Origin: Staphylococcus carnosus
GTDB lineage: Bacteria; Bacillota; Bacilli; Staphylococcales; Staphylococcaceae
Assembly: GCF_900458435.1 (NCBI RefSeq)
Contig: NZ_UHCT01000001.1
Location: 2,294,001-2,358,000 of the forward strand
Length of the DNA: 64,000 nucleotides
Direction of reading: 5' to 3'
The translations under genes were made by a program, and so were the position numbers. Shown piece by piece: positions 8,722-17,423 of this stretch. The notes under the pieces are model-generated. The model did not search any database. It was not told the DNA's origin and saw nothing but the letters and a program-made list of their open reading frames with translations. The number at the start of each line of letters is the position of its first letter. Position 1 is the first letter of the stretch.

Positions 8722-8767
8722 CTGCACCCCTAAAGTTGAACCTGAAAAATTCAACTTTTGGAGTTCA
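8722..8767. repeat. Staphylococcal-type palindrome, left copy
   Basis: A GCACCCCTAAAGTTGAA arm is followed by a short A-rich loop and TTCAACTTT; the outer part of the right arm (TGGAGTTC) no longer matches the left. It is clearly related to the perfect palindrome at 11767-11809, and the two bracket the MocR-LysE segment. Confidence 0.5.
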
Positions 8768-8880
8768 TTACATACTCGTGACAGTGAGGGAATTGATGTA
8801 TATAATACATGAAAGCTTTTGTTAATTATTTATAACGCTGGTTAGTAAGAAATACAAAATAAAAGAACTTATAAAAAAAT

Positions 8881-10293
8881 TTAATCGCGAATTTTATTAA
8901 TAATGTTGCTCAATTTTTTCAAACTTCGATTAATATCACTTTCGTCAATATATGAATATGAAAAGCGGATGTAGTTTTTGTAGTTCGAATCATATATCTC
9001 TCCAGGTTGTATGAGTAAGTTTTCTTTTACAGCTTCATTAAACAAAGTTTTTACATTTATTGATATGGAGAATTCAAACCAAATGTAAAAGGACCCCCTA
9101 GGATCATCCCAACTACCGTACATTGATAGATGCTCTTTTAAAGCTTCAGTAAATATGTGTTTACGCATTTCTAATTTTACTTTTAATTCATTTATATGTT
9201 TTTCATGGTAAGTATTTAGCCATTTTGTTGCAATATGCTGCGATATAGAACTAGCCCCATAGTCATTTTGCATTTTCAAATCAGATAAGTGACGAATTAC
9301 ATTTTTATTTGCTACTATCCATCCGATACGAAGACCAGGACTTACTGTTTTAGATAAACTACCTAAATATAAAACATTATCACTGTTTTTTAAAGACTTC
9401 ATTGGAACTTGTTTATTCGCATTAAACCACAAATCAGAATATACTCCATCTTCCACGATAGGTATTCCATTTTTTTGACATTGATCTATAATTTTTTGCT
9501 TTTGTTCTTTAGTATAAGTATTTTGAGTAGGATTATGCAGAGTTGGTATGCAATAAAATATACTATTTTTATAGTCTCTACTCATTTTAAATATATTATT
9601 GATATTTCTCTTTATATAGTTAATTGATAAAGGTACCATCTGAGATCTAATGTTATGCCAAGTATGTATGGAATTAATATAAGAAGGTGTTTCAATAATT
9701 ATTTTAGATTGAGGAATTAACAGTCCATCAGCTATTAGTTTTAATCCTTGAATAGCACCAGAAGTGATACATATATTATCAATATCACATGTGACTCCTC
9801 TTTTTTTCATATACTCTACTATTTCTAATCTAAGCGCTATTTTTCCTTTTGGTTCCTCGTAGTTCGTTTGTATAGAATCTTCAATACTATTTGATATTAT
9901 TTCTTTGAATAAATGATTGGGAATTAATTTTGGAGATAACTCTCCCGTACCCAGACGTAGAATATCGGGGTTAAATTCTAGTTCATTAATTCTTTGGATA
10001 TAATATTGGTTATTTTTAGACATACTGTTCTCTATATAATTTTGCCACTGAATATTACTTGTAATATGAGCATTCCATTTATATCGAGATACATAACCCC
10101 CCTTTTTTTCGATTGATTCTAAAATTCCATAACTTTTCAAAATATCTATTGCCTGTATAACTGTAGATCTATTCACATTATAATATTTAGAAATTTCTCT
10201 TTGAGAAGGTAATTTATCTCCAGGTGATAAGACCCCATTATCAATTTTATTAATAATATCATCCATTATCATTTTATACTGGAATTTATTCAT
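8881..10293 (-). CDS. MocR/GabR-type regulator with PLP aminotransferase domain
   Basis: A 470-residue fusion regulator. Residues 1-70 form a GntR-type winged helix (SPGDKLPSQREISKYYNV, then NRSTVIQAI). Residues from about 110 form a fold-type I aminotransferase domain with the PLP-binding lysine at K315 in YLGSLSKTVSPGLRIGW. Such proteins use PLP as an effector-sensing cofactor. AAGGAG precedes the ATG. Two direct repeats lie in its promoter region, suggesting autoregulation. The divergent LysE-type exporter beyond a pseudogene is a plausible target. The gene is more AT-rich than its neighbours, consistent with acquisition by transfer. Confidence 0.88.
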   Translation of the reverse strand: MNKFQYKMIMDDIINKIDNGVLSPGDKLPSQREISKYYNVNRSTVIQAIDILKSYGILESIEKKGGYVSRYKWNAHITSNIQWQNYIENSMSKNNQYYIQRINELEFNPDILRLGTGELSPKLIPNHLFKEIISNSIEDSIQTNYEEPKGKIALRLEIVEYMKKRGVTCDIDNICITSGAIQGLKLIADGLLIPQSKIIIETPSYINSIHTWHNIRSQMVPLSINYIKRNINNIFKMSRDYKNSIFYCIPTLHNPTQNTYTKEQKQKIIDQCQKNGIPIVEDGVYSDLWFNANKQVPMKSLKNSDNVLYLGSLSKTVSPGLRIGWIVANKNVIRHLSDLKMQNDYGASSISQHIATKWLNTYHEKHINELKVKLEMRKHIFTEALKEHLSMYGSWDDPRGSFYIWFEFSISINVKTLFNEAVKENLLIQPGEIYDSNYKNYIRFSYSYIDESDINRSLKKLSNIINKIRD

Positions 10294-10307
10294 ATTTAAT
10301 CTCCTTA

Positions 10308-10341
10308 AATCTGGTTGGAATTTTATTTTTAATCTGGTAGG
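10308..10341. promoter_or_regulatory. Direct-repeat operator of the MocR-type regulator
   Basis: AATCTGGTTGG (10308-10318) and AATCTGGTAGG (10331-10341) are direct repeats with starts 23 bases apart, about two helical turns. One lies next to the regulator's ribosome site. A TATAAT on the minus strand lies just upstream, near 10363-10368. Paired direct repeats at this spacing are the usual binding pattern of MocR/GabR/PdxR proteins. Confidence 0.65.
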
Positions 10342-10500
10342 TTTTTAAAATTTTAGACTATTATATCATAAAAGTGAAAGGAGGATTTTAGACAGAACAA
10401 GGAATAGAAACAGTATGGTTTTCTAAGGAAAAGTAAAATCTTTTATAAAAAAATAATAACCATATAATTTCCACGTTAGTTTTTAATTGGTTGGTGATTT

Positions 10501-11024
10501 TTGGAAATGCGTATTCAGATATATACAAGTAGTAAATTTGTTTATCTCTTTAGCATTATTATAATCGGGAGCCTAATGCGAGCTTTTGATAATTTAATGT
10601 ATGAAGCATGTCATCGTTCATTATTTACAAATAAATTTCGTAATAAATGGATTACTTGTATTTTTGTAGCATTTCCTATTTTTACAAGTTTTACTACATA
10701 TTGTAATTCCCATTTTCAGCATCATAGAAATTTGTGGGATGATAAAAATGATTCTGATTCAAAAAGATATCGTATTGCTAGACTAGAAATATTTATAGAT
10801 GTTTTGATACCAGCATCTATAGTATTTAATTTCTGAATATACCTTATTAATTTTTGCTTCATCATTTATGCCTTACTATTACTCATTATATTTTGAATAA
10901 GACACGTATTATATTGATACGATATAAAAATTTTAAAGAAGTACGTCTTTATATATATATCTTCAAGACGATACTACCAGGGTTTTATGATGTAGCAAAA
11001 TTATTTGTATACCTAATAACAAAA
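10501..11024 (+). pseudogene. Decayed membrane fatty-acid-desaturase-like gene
   Basis: The longest intact frame (111 codons from TTG at 10501) contains AFDNLMYEACHRSLF followed by SHFQHHRNLWDDKNDSD, the arrangement of the first two histidine boxes of membrane fatty-acid desaturases. The first box reads YEACH, where HEACH is expected. After an early stop, coding-like sequence continues in another frame (RYKNFKEVRLYIYIF and on) up to about 11024. The N-terminal membrane segments and third histidine box are missing. This is best read as a truncated, frameshifted relic between the regulator and the exporter. Confidence 0.5.
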
Positions 11025-11042
11025 TGAAAGAGAGTTAATACT

Positions 11043-11660
11043 ATGTTACAACCGATTGTACACGGAATTCTATTAGCACTAGGATTAATTCTACCGTTAG
11101 GAGCACAAAATGTTTTTGTATTTAATCAAGGAGCTAATCAAACGAAATTTGCAAAAGCTTTACCAGTCATAATAACAGCTGGACTATGCGATACATTTTT
11201 AATAACAATTGCAGTTTTAGGTGTTTCACTGATTTTAATGTCTTTACCTATTTTACAGTTGGTTATTTACATTATAGGTCTTATATTTTTATTATACATG
11301 GCTTGGTCTTTGTGGAATGAAAAGCCAAATAATTTAGAAAATCATAACTCTATGAGTGCTAAAAAGCAAATTGGTTTTGCTTTATCTGTATCGCTATTAA
11401 ATCCTCATGCAATTATGGATACAATAGGTGTTATTGGAACAAGTGCTTCTGTTTATTCAGGGACAGAAAAATTATTGTTCAGTATTTCTACTATTATGGT
11501 TTCATGGATATGGTTTATTTCATTAGCTATATTAGGGAAAACATTAGGCTCTATAGATAAGACGGGCAAATATATAATAATTTTAAATAAAATATCTAGT
11601 GTTATTGTTATTATAGTTAGTTTGATTATTGTGAAAAACATTTTACATTTAATCTTTTGA
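11043..11660 (+). CDS. LysE/ArgO-family amino-acid exporter
   Basis: A 205-residue membrane protein with about six hydrophobic segments. The family signature LILPLGAQNVFVFNQGA is at residues 16-32 and SLLNPHAIMDTIGVIG near 118, both characteristic of LysE/ArgO exporters of basic amino acids. The ATG follows AAAGAGAG. It is divergent from the MocR-type regulator, which is likely to respond to an amino acid or pyridoxal-related ligand and may control it. Codon use is AT-rich like the regulator, suggesting they entered together. Substrate is inferred only from the family. Confidence 0.88.
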   Translation: MLQPIVHGILLALGLILPLGAQNVFVFNQGANQTKFAKALPVIITAGLCDTFLITIAVLGVSLILMSLPILQLVIYIIGLIFLLYMAWSLWNEKPNNLENHNSMSAKKQIGFALSVSLLNPHAIMDTIGVIGTSASVYSGTEKLLFSISTIMVSWIWFISLAILGKTLGSIDKTGKYIIILNKISSVIVIIVSLIIVKNILHLIF

Positions 11661-11766
11661 TATAAGGAAGTATTTCTATGTTCTGAAATGATATTTAAAG
11701 AAAGTGCAAAATACTCAAAAATAAAAATGATTAATAAGAAGCATTGTGTTTTTACTCATAAATAAA

Positions 11767-11809
11767 GCATCCCCAAAGTCGAATTTTTCAAATTCGACTT
11801 TGGGGATGC
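11767..11809. repeat. Perfect 17-bp palindrome, right copy
   Basis: Arms GCATCCCCAAAGTCGAA and TTCGACTTTGGGGATGC pair perfectly around a 9-base loop between the convergent LysE and YwhD-family genes. It could act as a bidirectional terminator although no long T-run follows. It is related to the imperfect copy at 8722-8767. Confidence 0.75.
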
Positions 11810-11843
11810 AATATAATTTTGCCGAGAGATTTATCTTAATATA

Positions 11844-12356
11844 TTATTTTTCATGTAATGCAGATTTCAACTCATCACTAGAGTTATTCCACATTTCAAT
11901 ATCATGATTTTTCAAGAATTCACGGATAATCTCAATATTTTCATCACCGATATGATCAATGACAACTTTATGTTTCATAGATTTATCCATCATATTTACA
12001 TGTTCTGGCATGCTCTTATAACCGCGGCGGATTTTCTTATTAACCATTAAATAACATGCAGTCAAACCTGCATAGTAAGCACCTTGTTCGCCACGTTCAG
12101 TCGTTACCCAGCATAACCAATATTCTTTAGCTTCTGGACCTTCAACAGTTTCTTTATCAGTAATCCATTTCACACCTTTTTCAACATCAGCACGTGCATG
12201 CATCGCACCAATATCGATAAATGCTTCTTTAGATTGTAAATCTATAAACACGGGTGCAACGTTATCTAAACTGATTGCCCCGATATTTGTCCCTTTATGG
12301 CCGTCAAGTGGGTCATTTTTAATAATGTTGAATTTAAAACCTTTATTCTCTGACAA
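11844..12356 (-). CDS. ywhD: YwhD-family protein of unknown function
   Basis: A 170-residue conserved Firmicutes protein of the YwhD family. Characteristic segments are GHKGTNIGAISLDNV near residue 18, DIGAMHARADVEKG near 50 and EYWLCWVTTERGEQGAYYAG near 80. It is soluble and lacks a signal peptide. The best start is the TTG at 12356, five bases after GGAGGTG; a longer frame from 12380 has no ribosome site. No biochemical role is established, so none is proposed. It is followed downstream by the palindrome at 11.77 kb. Confidence 0.85.
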   Translation of the reverse strand: MSENKGFKFNIIKNDPLDGHKGTNIGAISLDNVAPVFIDLQSKEAFIDIGAMHARADVEKGVKWITDKETVEGPEAKEYWLCWVTTERGEQGAYYAGLTACYLMVNKKIRRGYKSMPEHVNMMDKSMKHKVVIDHIGDENIEIIREFLKNHDIEMWNNSSDELKSALHEK

Positions 12357-12424
12357 GTGTACACCTCCACTAATTTTCAATGCTATTTTACTGTATCATT
12401 TGCGCTATTTCTAACACAATATAA

Positions 12425-13723
12425 TTAATTGAGTTCGTTTAAAATACTGAGAATACGCTCACGTATCACATCATCTTCAATATTATAAATCAGCTCTTTA
12501 GGGAAATATAATTTATAATCTTGTCTATTAATACCGGTAATGCTCTGAATCACCATAGATTGACTGCTGATTTCCCGTATTTTCCCGTTACGCTGCAGCA
12601 AATGAATCGGCTGGCGGTTAGAGCCTGGTCGGTCATAATCATAAGGCAAATCAGAAAATGATTCGCTGACAAAATAGGAGTCAGGATTAATCCCAGCTTC
12701 TTCAAACAGTTCTCTGAGTTCATTCATTGTAATAATAGAACCATCAAACGGCAGAAACTTAAACAAGTCCCGATTAATAAAACGACGCGCTAAATCACTT
12801 AAAATCGGGTCGCGTTCTTTAATCCACTCTTTTAAGTAATAAAGAACGACTGCTTCATCCAAATCTACATATTGCTCAATCGTCATCGTGCCTTCAAAGA
12901 ATGGTATGAAATCAGTAGGGAAACGTTCGAACTCATATCCGTCTTGATATAGTTCTTTGGCACGTTTCAATGTGTTATTCAATAATACTTCCCCACCTCT
13001 GCTGACAGGGTGGAAATAAATCTGCCAATACATTTGATAACGACTCATTATAAAATTCTCTACTGCGTGCATACCGCTTTCTTTAATCAAAACCTCATCT
13101 TTTGTCGGACGCATTAAACGTAAAATACGTTCCATATCAAATTTGCCGTAAGACACACCTGTAAAATAAGCATCACGTTGCAAGTAATCCATTCTATCCG
13201 CATCAATTTGTGATGAAATCATAGAAATAACAAGTTTGTTTTGATGCGTCTTATTAATAACATCTGCGACTTCTTGCGGGAAAGTCGGTGATACACGGCT
13301 CAACACTTCATTGACCTCAGTGTCGCCTGTGATAATCGCTTGTGTAAAAGCTTCATGGTCTGTATCAAATATTTTTTCAAAGCTGTGAGAAAATGGACCG
13401 TGACCTAAGTCATGCAATAAAGCTGCACATAATGCGAGTGGTCGATCCGCATCATCCCAAGCCTCTCTCCCTCTGAATGATTCATCTATAATTCGTCGTA
13501 CAATTTCATAAACACCCAGAGAATGGCCGAAACGGCTATGTTCAGCCGTATGGAATGATAAATAAAGCGTGCCGAGCTGTTTAATTCGACGCAAACGTTG
13601 GAATTCTTTTGTTTTAATCAAGTCCCAAATCACTTGGTCTTTCACATGGATATATCGATGAATCGGATCTTTGAATACTTTTTCTTCAAATAATTTTTTG
13701 GTGCCGTAATTTGTCTCTGCCAT
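12425..13723 (-). CDS. HD-domain phosphohydrolase (YwfO-like)
   Basis: A 432-residue HD-superfamily metal-dependent phosphohydrolase, of the dNTPase-like YwfO group. The metal-binding motifs are HTAEHSRFGHS near residue 59 and LLHDLGHGPFSH (the HD pair) near 102, and a third conserved DADRMDYLQRD near 175. Full length for the family. The ATG at 13723 has AAGGAGG seven bases upstream. The likely substrate is a nucleotide or nucleotide-derived signal; this cannot be decided from sequence. It may be transcribed with the GNAT gene immediately upstream. Confidence 0.88.
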   Translation of the reverse strand: MAETNYGTKKLFEEKVFKDPIHRYIHVKDQVIWDLIKTKEFQRLRRIKQLGTLYLSFHTAEHSRFGHSLGVYEIVRRIIDESFRGREAWDDADRPLALCAALLHDLGHGPFSHSFEKIFDTDHEAFTQAIITGDTEVNEVLSRVSPTFPQEVADVINKTHQNKLVISMISSQIDADRMDYLQRDAYFTGVSYGKFDMERILRLMRPTKDEVLIKESGMHAVENFIMSRYQMYWQIYFHPVSRGGEVLLNNTLKRAKELYQDGYEFERFPTDFIPFFEGTMTIEQYVDLDEAVVLYYLKEWIKERDPILSDLARRFINRDLFKFLPFDGSIITMNELRELFEEAGINPDSYFVSESFSDLPYDYDRPGSNRQPIHLLQRNGKIREISSQSMVIQSITGINRQDYKLYFPKELIYNIEDDVIRERILSILNELN

Positions 13724-13765
13724 CCGATTCCCTCCTTGTATCATATATTTCTGCAGCCAGATAGA

Positions 13766-14242
13766 TTAAAATGCTTTTTTCATTAAAGCTAAGTTCATGA
13801 CTTCACCATACATTTCATGATGGTATGCGCGTACTAATTCAAAACCTTGTTGGCGATAATATTCAACACCTTCAGTGTTTTGATTATCTACTTCAAGATA
13901 AACTGCATCATATTGTCCTTTGAAATGTTCTAATCCTGCATTCAGCAAATCTGTTCCGTAACCTTTACGTTGAGAGGCTGGTCGCACATAATGTGCAGAT
14001 AAGAATAATTCGCTGCCATTTATAAAGTTTGCGAACCCGACAATTTCTCCATCTTCTTCTGCAACAAGAAAGAGCTGGTCGTTCAATCTTTTTGTTAAAT
14101 GCTGTTCGTTATATGAAGCTGCTAACAATTCATTAACTGTTCTCGCAGCATAGATATTTAAATACGTATTATACCAAGCTTTAGTTGCGACATCTCTAAT
14201 GCCCACGACATCTGCTGGTGTTGCTTCTCTTACTTTTCGCAT
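13766..14242 (-). CDS. GNAT-family N-acetyltransferase
   Basis: A 158-residue GCN5-related acetyltransferase. The acetyl-CoA-binding segment is RPASQRKGYGTDLL near residue 90, preceded by beta strands VAEEDGEIVGFANFI and followed by YRQQGFELV. The ATG at 14242 has GGGGAG eight bases upstream. Only 42 bases separate it from the HD gene. The acceptor substrate is unknown. Confidence 0.85.
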   Translation of the reverse strand: MRKVREATPADVVGIRDVATKAWYNTYLNIYAARTVNELLAASYNEQHLTKRLNDQLFLVAEEDGEIVGFANFINGSELFLSAHYVRPASQRKGYGTDLLNAGLEHFKGQYDAVYLEVDNQNTEGVEYYRQQGFELVRAYHHEMYGEVMNLALMKKAF

Positions 14243-14419
14243 GGCAATTTCTCCCCTTACATATTTCAAAATAATGATTTTATTATATCATAGGTGATAC
14301 TAGATTCGTTTGAAAATAGCACTGTTAAGCCCTATTAAACGATATTTCCTATTACTATTCTCTTCCCTAAACTTAAAGATGCTAAAGGTAGTGTTCAGCA
14401 GAGGTTGCAGTTCATTATC

Positions 14420-14449
14420 AAAAAAGCCGCTGACATGGCAGCAGCTTTT
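14420..14449 (-). terminator. Terminator of the FMN reductase gene
   Basis: AAAGCTGCTG pairs with CAGCGGCTTT on the minus strand (one U-G) around a 6-base loop, followed by a T-run. It lies just behind the reductase stop. Confidence 0.85.
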
Positions 14450-14453
14450 ATAT

Positions 14454-15020
14454 CTATTTTGTTTTTTGCAATTTCTCTTCTTTGCTTTTTAATTCTGCAT
14501 TCCATTTTTCAGCGATATTCACTGCATATGTATCTTTCAGAATGTCGCCTGGGGCATTGGCATTGCCGATTAAGTAATCTTTTAAAGCCGCACCTAAAAA
14601 TTCAAGACTATATTCCATTTGATGCATACAAGGTCTTGCTTTGATTTTCGGACAATCTCCGCCAACTAGAATCAAACGGAATTCAATTTGCGCCATTTTT
14701 TCTTTGAAATCTTTATAATTTTTGTCTCTTAATGTTTCAGACCAATGATCAATAAATGCTTTCATTGAAGCAGAAACGCTATACCAATATACAGGTGATA
14801 CAAATAATACCGTATCACTTTTTAATACCTGGTCTATAATTTGTTTATAATCATCTGTATAATCTGTAATCACTTCTCCATTATGTCTCACGTCTCTGAC
14901 TGGGTCAAAATGGTATTTTGTAAGATCAATCCAGTTATAATCTAAATCTTTTAAAACTATTTTCGCTAATTCTGCTGAGTTCCCTTCTGGTCTGCTGCCT
15001 CCGAATAAAACTGTAATCAT
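14454..15020 (-). CDS. NAD(P)H-dependent FMN reductase (flavodoxin-like fold)
   Basis: A 188-residue flavodoxin-like oxidoreductase. The phosphate-binding loop is GGSRPEGNS at residues 7-15, and the flavin-contact loop is SPVYWYSVSASMKAFIDHW near residue 80. Such enzymes reduce quinones, nitro or azo compounds using FMN. AAAGGAAG lies upstream of the ATG at 12 bases, slightly long. A consensus catabolite-response element lies 74 bases upstream, so expression may respond to carbon supply. It differs from the Azo1-type reductase at 38.7 kb. Confidence 0.85.
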   Translation of the reverse strand: MITVLFGGSRPEGNSAELAKIVLKDLDYNWIDLTKYHFDPVRDVRHNGEVITDYTDDYKQIIDQVLKSDTVLFVSPVYWYSVSASMKAFIDHWSETLRDKNYKDFKEKMAQIEFRLILVGGDCPKIKARPCMHQMEYSLEFLGAALKDYLIGNANAPGDILKDTYAVNIAEKWNAELKSKEEKLQKTK

Positions 15021-15093
15021 ATGAACATGACGCTTCCTTTCTCAATATAAACACAATTTAATACACTTTTTTCATACCCTATCCAAAATAAAA

Positions 15094-15109
15094 TTGGTAA
15101 CGTTTACAA
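15094..15109. promoter_or_regulatory. Catabolite response element (cre), full consensus match
   Basis: TTGGTAACGTTTACAA agrees with the cre consensus WTGNNARCGNWWWCAW at every defined position. It lies between the divergent FMN reductase (start 15020) and the small gene at 15291. Its left half also serves as a possible -35 (TTGGTA) 16 bases ahead of TATTAT (15116-15121) on the + strand. Confidence 0.7.
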
Positions 15110-15290
15110 TCACTCTATTATTATAGGCTACTTCATCTTAATATACCATTTTGATGAATCTTGCATTAATTTTTTGTAAAAATATTGAATAGATTTGTTT
15201 AAGAGTGGGTATTTAACCTTTATAAGCAATAAAAAGTACAATACTTAATTTAGGTGTTGATACTAAAAAATTTAAAAAGGTGATTATAAT

Positions 15291-15524
15291 ATGGATGATA
15301 CGAGCTTTGGTAACATTTATATTGACTCCCAACCTGTGACATTAGATTGGGACACTTTAGTAACCGATGAATCCGAAATGGAAGTCGATGGCATCCCACC
15401 TTCTTTAATTGATATGTGGGTAAGTAAGAAACAATTAATTCCATCTTACACAAAGGACAATTTGCGTCACTTCTATACTAAAGATGTGCTGAATGCTTGT
15501 CGCTCATATGTGAAAGTTTATTAA
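15291..15524 (+). CDS. Small acidic protein of unknown function
   Basis: A 77-residue soluble protein starting MDDTSFGNIYIDSQ, with a central DGIPPSLIDMWVSKKQ and no membrane segment or cysteine cluster. AAGGTG precedes the ATG at normal spacing, and a very strong terminator follows, so it is a genuine monocistronic gene. I do not recognise a functional family. A cre site about 180 bases upstream may regulate it. Confidence 0.75.
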   Translation: MDDTSFGNIYIDSQPVTLDWDTLVTDESEMEVDGIPPSLIDMWVSKKQLIPSYTKDNLRHFYTKDVLNACRSYVKVY

Positions 15525-15596
15525 GGTTTACAGTTAGCTCACATGTGAATTTGTCGATATAGAAAGGACCATGCGATATTTTTGTTTATAAATTAT

Positions 15597-15659
15597 AGAA
15601 ACAGAATCTGAATTACTTCGTTTTGAAAGACTACTCGCGTAATTACAGATTCTGTTTCT
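15597..15659 (+). terminator. Long hairpin terminator of the 77-residue protein gene
   Basis: AGAAACAGAATCTG pairs with CAGATTCTGTTTCT, extended by AATTAC/GTAATT with one bulge, giving about 20 paired positions, followed by TTTATTTTT. Confidence 0.88.
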
Positions 15660-15732
15660 TTATTTTTGTATTTTAGTGAATGCTTCAAAATGTACTACCC
15701 TGATTTTATATAAGATGATGCATTATTTCATC

Positions 15733-15788
15733 AAAAAATCCCTGTACTCTCTGTAGCCTGCTTTAAAAGGAGAACACTAGGGATTTTT
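15733..15788 (-). terminator. Terminator of the DUF1450 gene
   Basis: GAAAAATCCCT pairs with AGGGATTTTT around a long loop on the minus strand; a T-run forms the end of the 3' arm. The loop is unusually long (about 34 bases). Confidence 0.7.
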
Positions 15789-15791
15789 CTG

Positions 15792-16136
15792 TTAGGCTTT
15801 CGTTTGCTTACGCTTTGCTAATTTTTCTTTTAGTTTTCGATCTTGTTCTTCTTTACGACGTTTACGTTCTTCATTACGTTTGCGCAAACGTTCTTCTTCT
15901 TCTGGGTCGCGTGGTTTTTGAAGTTGTTTTTCAACTTTTTCCATCAATTCGTCTTCTGTCAATGCTGCAAGAGGACGGTTGTTCACGAAAGCGAATGTCT
16001 TTCTGCGACCTGGACCGCAGTATGATTGGCAGCCAATCTCAATTTCAGCTTCTGGGTCTAATTTTTTCAACTTTCTTTCTAGAGATTTGCAATTTACTGC
16101 TTGGCAATCATCACAAATCAGGAATTTGTTTTGCAC
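15792..16136 (-). CDS. DUF1450 (YuzB-like) protein with charged C-terminal extension
   Basis: A 114-residue protein with an N-terminal DUF1450 domain: [12 protein letters not shown] (Cys-rich) followed by [20 protein letters not shown], the family signature. The last ~40 residues are a Lys/Arg/Glu-rich coiled coil that the short YuzB proteins lack. I chose the GTG at 16136, eight bases after AGAGGTGG; the GTG at 16148 overlaps that site. The cysteines suggest metal or redox function, but none is established. Confidence 0.8.
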   Translation of the reverse strand: MQNKFLICDDCQAVNCKSLERKLKKLDPEAEIEIGCQSYCGPGRRKTFAFVNNRPLAALTEDELMEKVEKQLQKPRDPEEEERLRKRNEERKRRKEEQDRKLKEKLAKRKQTKA

Positions 16137-16290
16137 TGCTATGTCCACCTCTCTTTATTTATCTTTAAAGTTATCTATTATTTTCGTTATTCATTCAATT
16201 TCAACTTTATCTATTTTACCCTTTTTCCGTAAAATTTCAAGGGCGAATTCTGCACAATTCAGTTGTGTGGTTGTTTCTCAGGCTTTCCAT

Positions 16291-16343
16291 GAAAAAAACT
16301 GTCTTTCCCGCGTGTGCACCTTTTCGCGGTTAGACAGCTTTTT
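16291..16343 (-). terminator. Terminator of the mevalonate operon
   Basis: AAAAAGCTGTCT pairs with AGACAGTTTTTT, with an inner CCGCG/CGCGG pairing, just behind mvaK2 on the minus strand and ending in seven Ts. Confidence 0.9.
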
Positions 16344-16346
16344 GTA

Positions 16347-17423
16347 TTATTGACCTTGATAAACGTGGAAAGGCAATGGTTTGATTTCTGATGCTCTCCA
16401 ACTTTTATAAATAGAAGCGCGTTCAGTGTGATCACCTGTAATTGCGATACCGCAATCTCCGCCGCCTGCGCCTGATGTTTTTGCAGCTGCGCCGTATGTT
16501 TCAGCGATATCACACAATAATTTTAATTGCGGTGTTTCAATGTCGACGTTTGCTTCTTTATCCATTTGCTGAATGATTGAACGGTTACGACGAATCATTG
16601 ATTGTACACCTTTTAAATTATTTGTTTTGAATGCATAAATTAAACGTTCTACACATGATTGCGATTGTTCTAGGAAACGGCCATAAAAATCAGGATCTGA
16701 TTTTAAACGTTTTACTTCGCTTACTAGGTAAGGCGATGAAGCTGGAGAGCCTGTCCAGCCGATTAAGACTTCCATGTTTTCAGGGGCTTGAAGTGGTTCT
16801 GTATAGAGACCTGGCCAGTTTTTCTTCACAACTTCTGCAACCGAGGATGTTTCAATTTGCTGCATCACCCAGTCATGGTCAAATGTGCTGTATGCGAGCC
16901 ATCCTGTAAAGACACTCACTGCAATATCACCGCACGAACTTAGACTTTGTAATTTCATATTGGCAATCACAGCTAATTTATAGATATTCAAATTCGCTAA
17001 ATCAAGTTCATAAAATTCGTTCAATACTTTTATGACAGACACAAGAACAGCTGCACTTGAACCTAGACCATACTTATGGCCCGAAACATCATCTAAATTA
17101 CTATCAATAACCAAATCAAAATGCTTCAATGCTTTGCCACAACTTTTGGCATATTGCTCAAATACTTCAACTGCTGTAATGACATATTTGAGTTGATTTG
17201 CTGCATTTGTATCAGAAACGACAATATGATCTTCTTCCCTTTGGAAAGAAATAGGTTCATGGTGAAGTGTTTTTGAGTGGATTGTACCTTCAGCGACTGA
17301 AGCCTCTTCTATAGTAGCAGTGACAAAACGATCCACAGCAATTAATACTGATTTGTACCCTGGTTCTGTCACAGCATATTCTCCCGCGATGTATAATTTA
17401 CCTGGAGCTTTGACTTGAATCAT
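16347..17423 (-). CDS. mvaK2: Phosphomevalonate kinase
   Basis: A 358-residue GHMP kinase converting phosphomevalonate to diphosphomevalonate in the mevalonate route to isopentenyl diphosphate. The ATP loop is GLGSSAAVLVSV near residue 107, the N-terminal substrate region is APGKLYIAGEYAV, and the C-terminal motif is KTSGAGGGDCGIA. It overlaps the end of mvaD by 4 bases (ATGA), the third gene of the operon, and is followed by a strong terminator. Confidence 0.97.
   Translation of the reverse strand: MIQVKAPGKLYIAGEYAVTEPGYKSVLIAVDRFVTATIEEASVAEGTIHSKTLHHEPISFQREEDHIVVSDTNAANQLKYVITAVEVFEQYAKSCGKALKHFDLVIDSNLDDVSGHKYGLGSSAAVLVSVIKVLNEFYELDLANLNIYKLAVIANMKLQSLSSCGDIAVSVFTGWLAYSTFDHDWVMQQIETSSVAEVVKKNWPGLYTEPLQAPENMEVLIGWTGSPASSPYLVSEVKRLKSDPDFYGRFLEQSQSCVERLIYAFKTNNLKGVQSMIRRNRSIIQQMDKEANVDIETPQLKLLCDIAETYGAAAKTSGAGGGDCGIAITGDHTERASIYKSWRASEIKPLPFHVYQGQ

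Larger units (their letters stand above)
8542..8880. other. Gene-free stretch with gene remnant and palindrome
   Basis: This 339-base stretch between the antitoxin start and the MocR-type regulator contains the gene remnant described separately and a hairpin, AAAGTTGAA (8732-8740) with TTCAACTTT (8750-8758). No intact gene is visible. Confidence 0.5.

Noticed and set aside
8542..8880. An IS element near the toxin-antitoxin and MocR region
   Set aside because: No transposase frame or terminal inverted repeats with target duplication could be found; only a gene tail and a palindrome are visible.
15170..15220. A SigB promoter (GTTTAA with GGGTAT) upstream of the 77-residue gene
   Set aside because: The two boxes are only four bases apart instead of about 12 to 15.
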